Notes under the pieces: model-generated | Told to the model about the DNA's origin: nothing | Seen by the model: only the letters and a program-made list of their open reading frames with translations | Database searches by the model: none | Assembly: GCA_002898135.1 (NCBI GenBank) | Contig: BDTQ01000254.1 | Location: 1-5,905, forward strand | Length of the DNA: 5,905 nucleotides | Reading direction: 5' to 3' | Source: a bacterium BMS3Bbin07 | Lineage (GTDB): Bacteria > Nitrospirota > Thermodesulfovibrionia > Thermodesulfovibrionales > JdFR-85 | Position numbers and translations under genes: made by a program | Shown here: positions 5,254 to 5,905 of the stretch, one piece after another | Layout: each line of letters opens with the position of its first letter | Position numbering within the stretch: position 1 is the first letter of the stretch

Positions 5254-5905
5254 TTATCTTATAACATCAAAGCTCGTTGTATTCATCGTCTTTCTGTCCA
5301 TCTCATCAAGAACGGTGTTGACAATCCAGTTCACCATATTCAGCACTCCCTGATAGCCGATAACCGGATACCTGTGGAGGTGATGCCTGTCGAATATGGG
5401 GAATCCTATTCTTACCAGAGGCGTCCCCGTATCCCTCCAGAGGAACTTTGCATAGGAATTCCCTATGAGTATGTCAACCGGGTCGGTAAACATCAGAGAC
5501 CTCAGATGCCACATATCCTTGCCCGTGTAAACCGTTGCCTCCTGACCAAAGGGACTTTCGCTCAGAAGCGCATTCGCTGCTGCCGCGAACCTCTTGTCTC
5601 CGTTGGTGCAGACGATATGAGCCGGAATTCCTCCCATCTCCAGAATGAAACTTATCAAGCCCAACAGGATGTCCGGGTCACCGGCCAGGGCAAACCTCTT
5701 TCCGTGAACATAGGGATGGGAATCTATCATTGCATCCACTGCCCTGCCCCTTTCATCCTCAATCTCCTGAGGAACGGGCTTTCCGGTTATCCTGCTTATC
5801 TCATCGAAAAACCTGTCTGTATTTTTTACACCCATGGGCGGAAGCACCAGGGCCTCCTGACCCCACTCCTTCTCAATGTATTTCAACGTCTTTACAGTTG
5901 AATAC
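5254..5905 (-). CDS. nifK: Nitrogenase MoFe protein beta subunit, C-terminal part
   Basis: NifK pairs with NifD to form the alpha2-beta2 dinitrogenase that reduces N2 to ammonia; the beta subunit shares the P-cluster with alpha. About 216 C-terminal residues are present. The frame stays open to the window edge (YSTVKTLKYIEKEWG), so the TTG at 5886 is internal and the true start lies outside. Diagnostic blocks are KRFALAGDPDILLGL, the stretch ATVYTGKDMWHLRSLMFTD, IGNSYAKFLWRDT, and RIGFPIFDRHHLHR with GYQG. These match molybdenum NifK closely. The cysteine ligands of the P-cluster are N-terminal to this fragment and cannot be checked. It is the most 5' gene visible in the nif run, 128 bases upstream of nifEN; nifD and nifH are presumably further upstream, beyond the right edge. 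Confidence 0.96.
   Translation of the reverse strand, partial: YSTVKTLKYIEKEWGQEALVLPPMGVKNTDRFFDEISRITGKPVPQEIEDERGRAVDAMIDSHPYVHGKRFALAGDPDILLGLISFILEMGGIPAHIVCTNGDKRFAAAANALLSESPFGQEATVYTGKDMWHLRSLMFTDPVDILIGNSYAKFLWRDTGTPLVRIGFPIFDRHHLHRYPVIGYQGVLNMVNWIVNTVLDEMDRKTMNTTSFDVIR

Noticed and set aside
5218..5901. Long plus-strand ORF of 227 codons opposite nifK
   Set aside because: It lies antisense to a clear nifK C-terminus, has no recognisable family features and is Cys/His/Pro-rich in the way shadow frames usually are.

Overview
The window is the 3' part of a molybdenum-nitrogenase (nif) gene cluster on the minus strand, converging on the end of a branched-chain aminotransferase gene on the plus strand. 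Coding density is high. The largest gap is about 130 bases, and no stretch over 300 bases lacks a gene. Base composition is moderate in GC. A single-chain NifE-NifN fusion, paired NifI1/NifI2 PII-type regulators and a nif-type 2[4Fe-4S] ferredoxin together point to an anaerobic or microaerophilic bacterium. Nitrospirota or Desulfobacterota/Geobacter-like lineages fit best. This is inference from gene content and cannot be settled from the window alone.

Layout in transcription order on the minus strand: the C-terminal part of nifK (MoFe protein beta subunit, running off the right edge); a 128-base gap holding a double-hairpin repeat and alternative pairing segments; nifEN (FeMo-cofactor assembly scaffold, one 905-residue chain); nifX (cofactor carrier); nifI1 and nifI2 (overlapping by 4 bases; post-translational switch on nitrogenase); and fdxB (electron carrier). 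A strong hairpin follows. On the plus strand, the 3' part of ilvE enters from the left edge and ends at the same hairpin, which probably serves as a two-way terminator.

The minus-strand genes form one functional set. NifK is part of the catalytic enzyme. NifEN and NifX mature and carry the cofactor. FdxB probably supplies electrons for cofactor synthesis or nitrogenase. NifI1/NifI2 are expected to inhibit nitrogenase when fixed nitrogen is plentiful. Every known component is a recognised nif family, and I see no entirely new system. The unusual points are the nifE-nifN fusion, a degenerate 7-bp tandem repeat tract written into the NifN half, the position of nifI1-nifI2 after nifX rather than between nifH and nifD, and the repeat and hairpin structures in the nifK-nifEN and nifX-nifI1 gaps.
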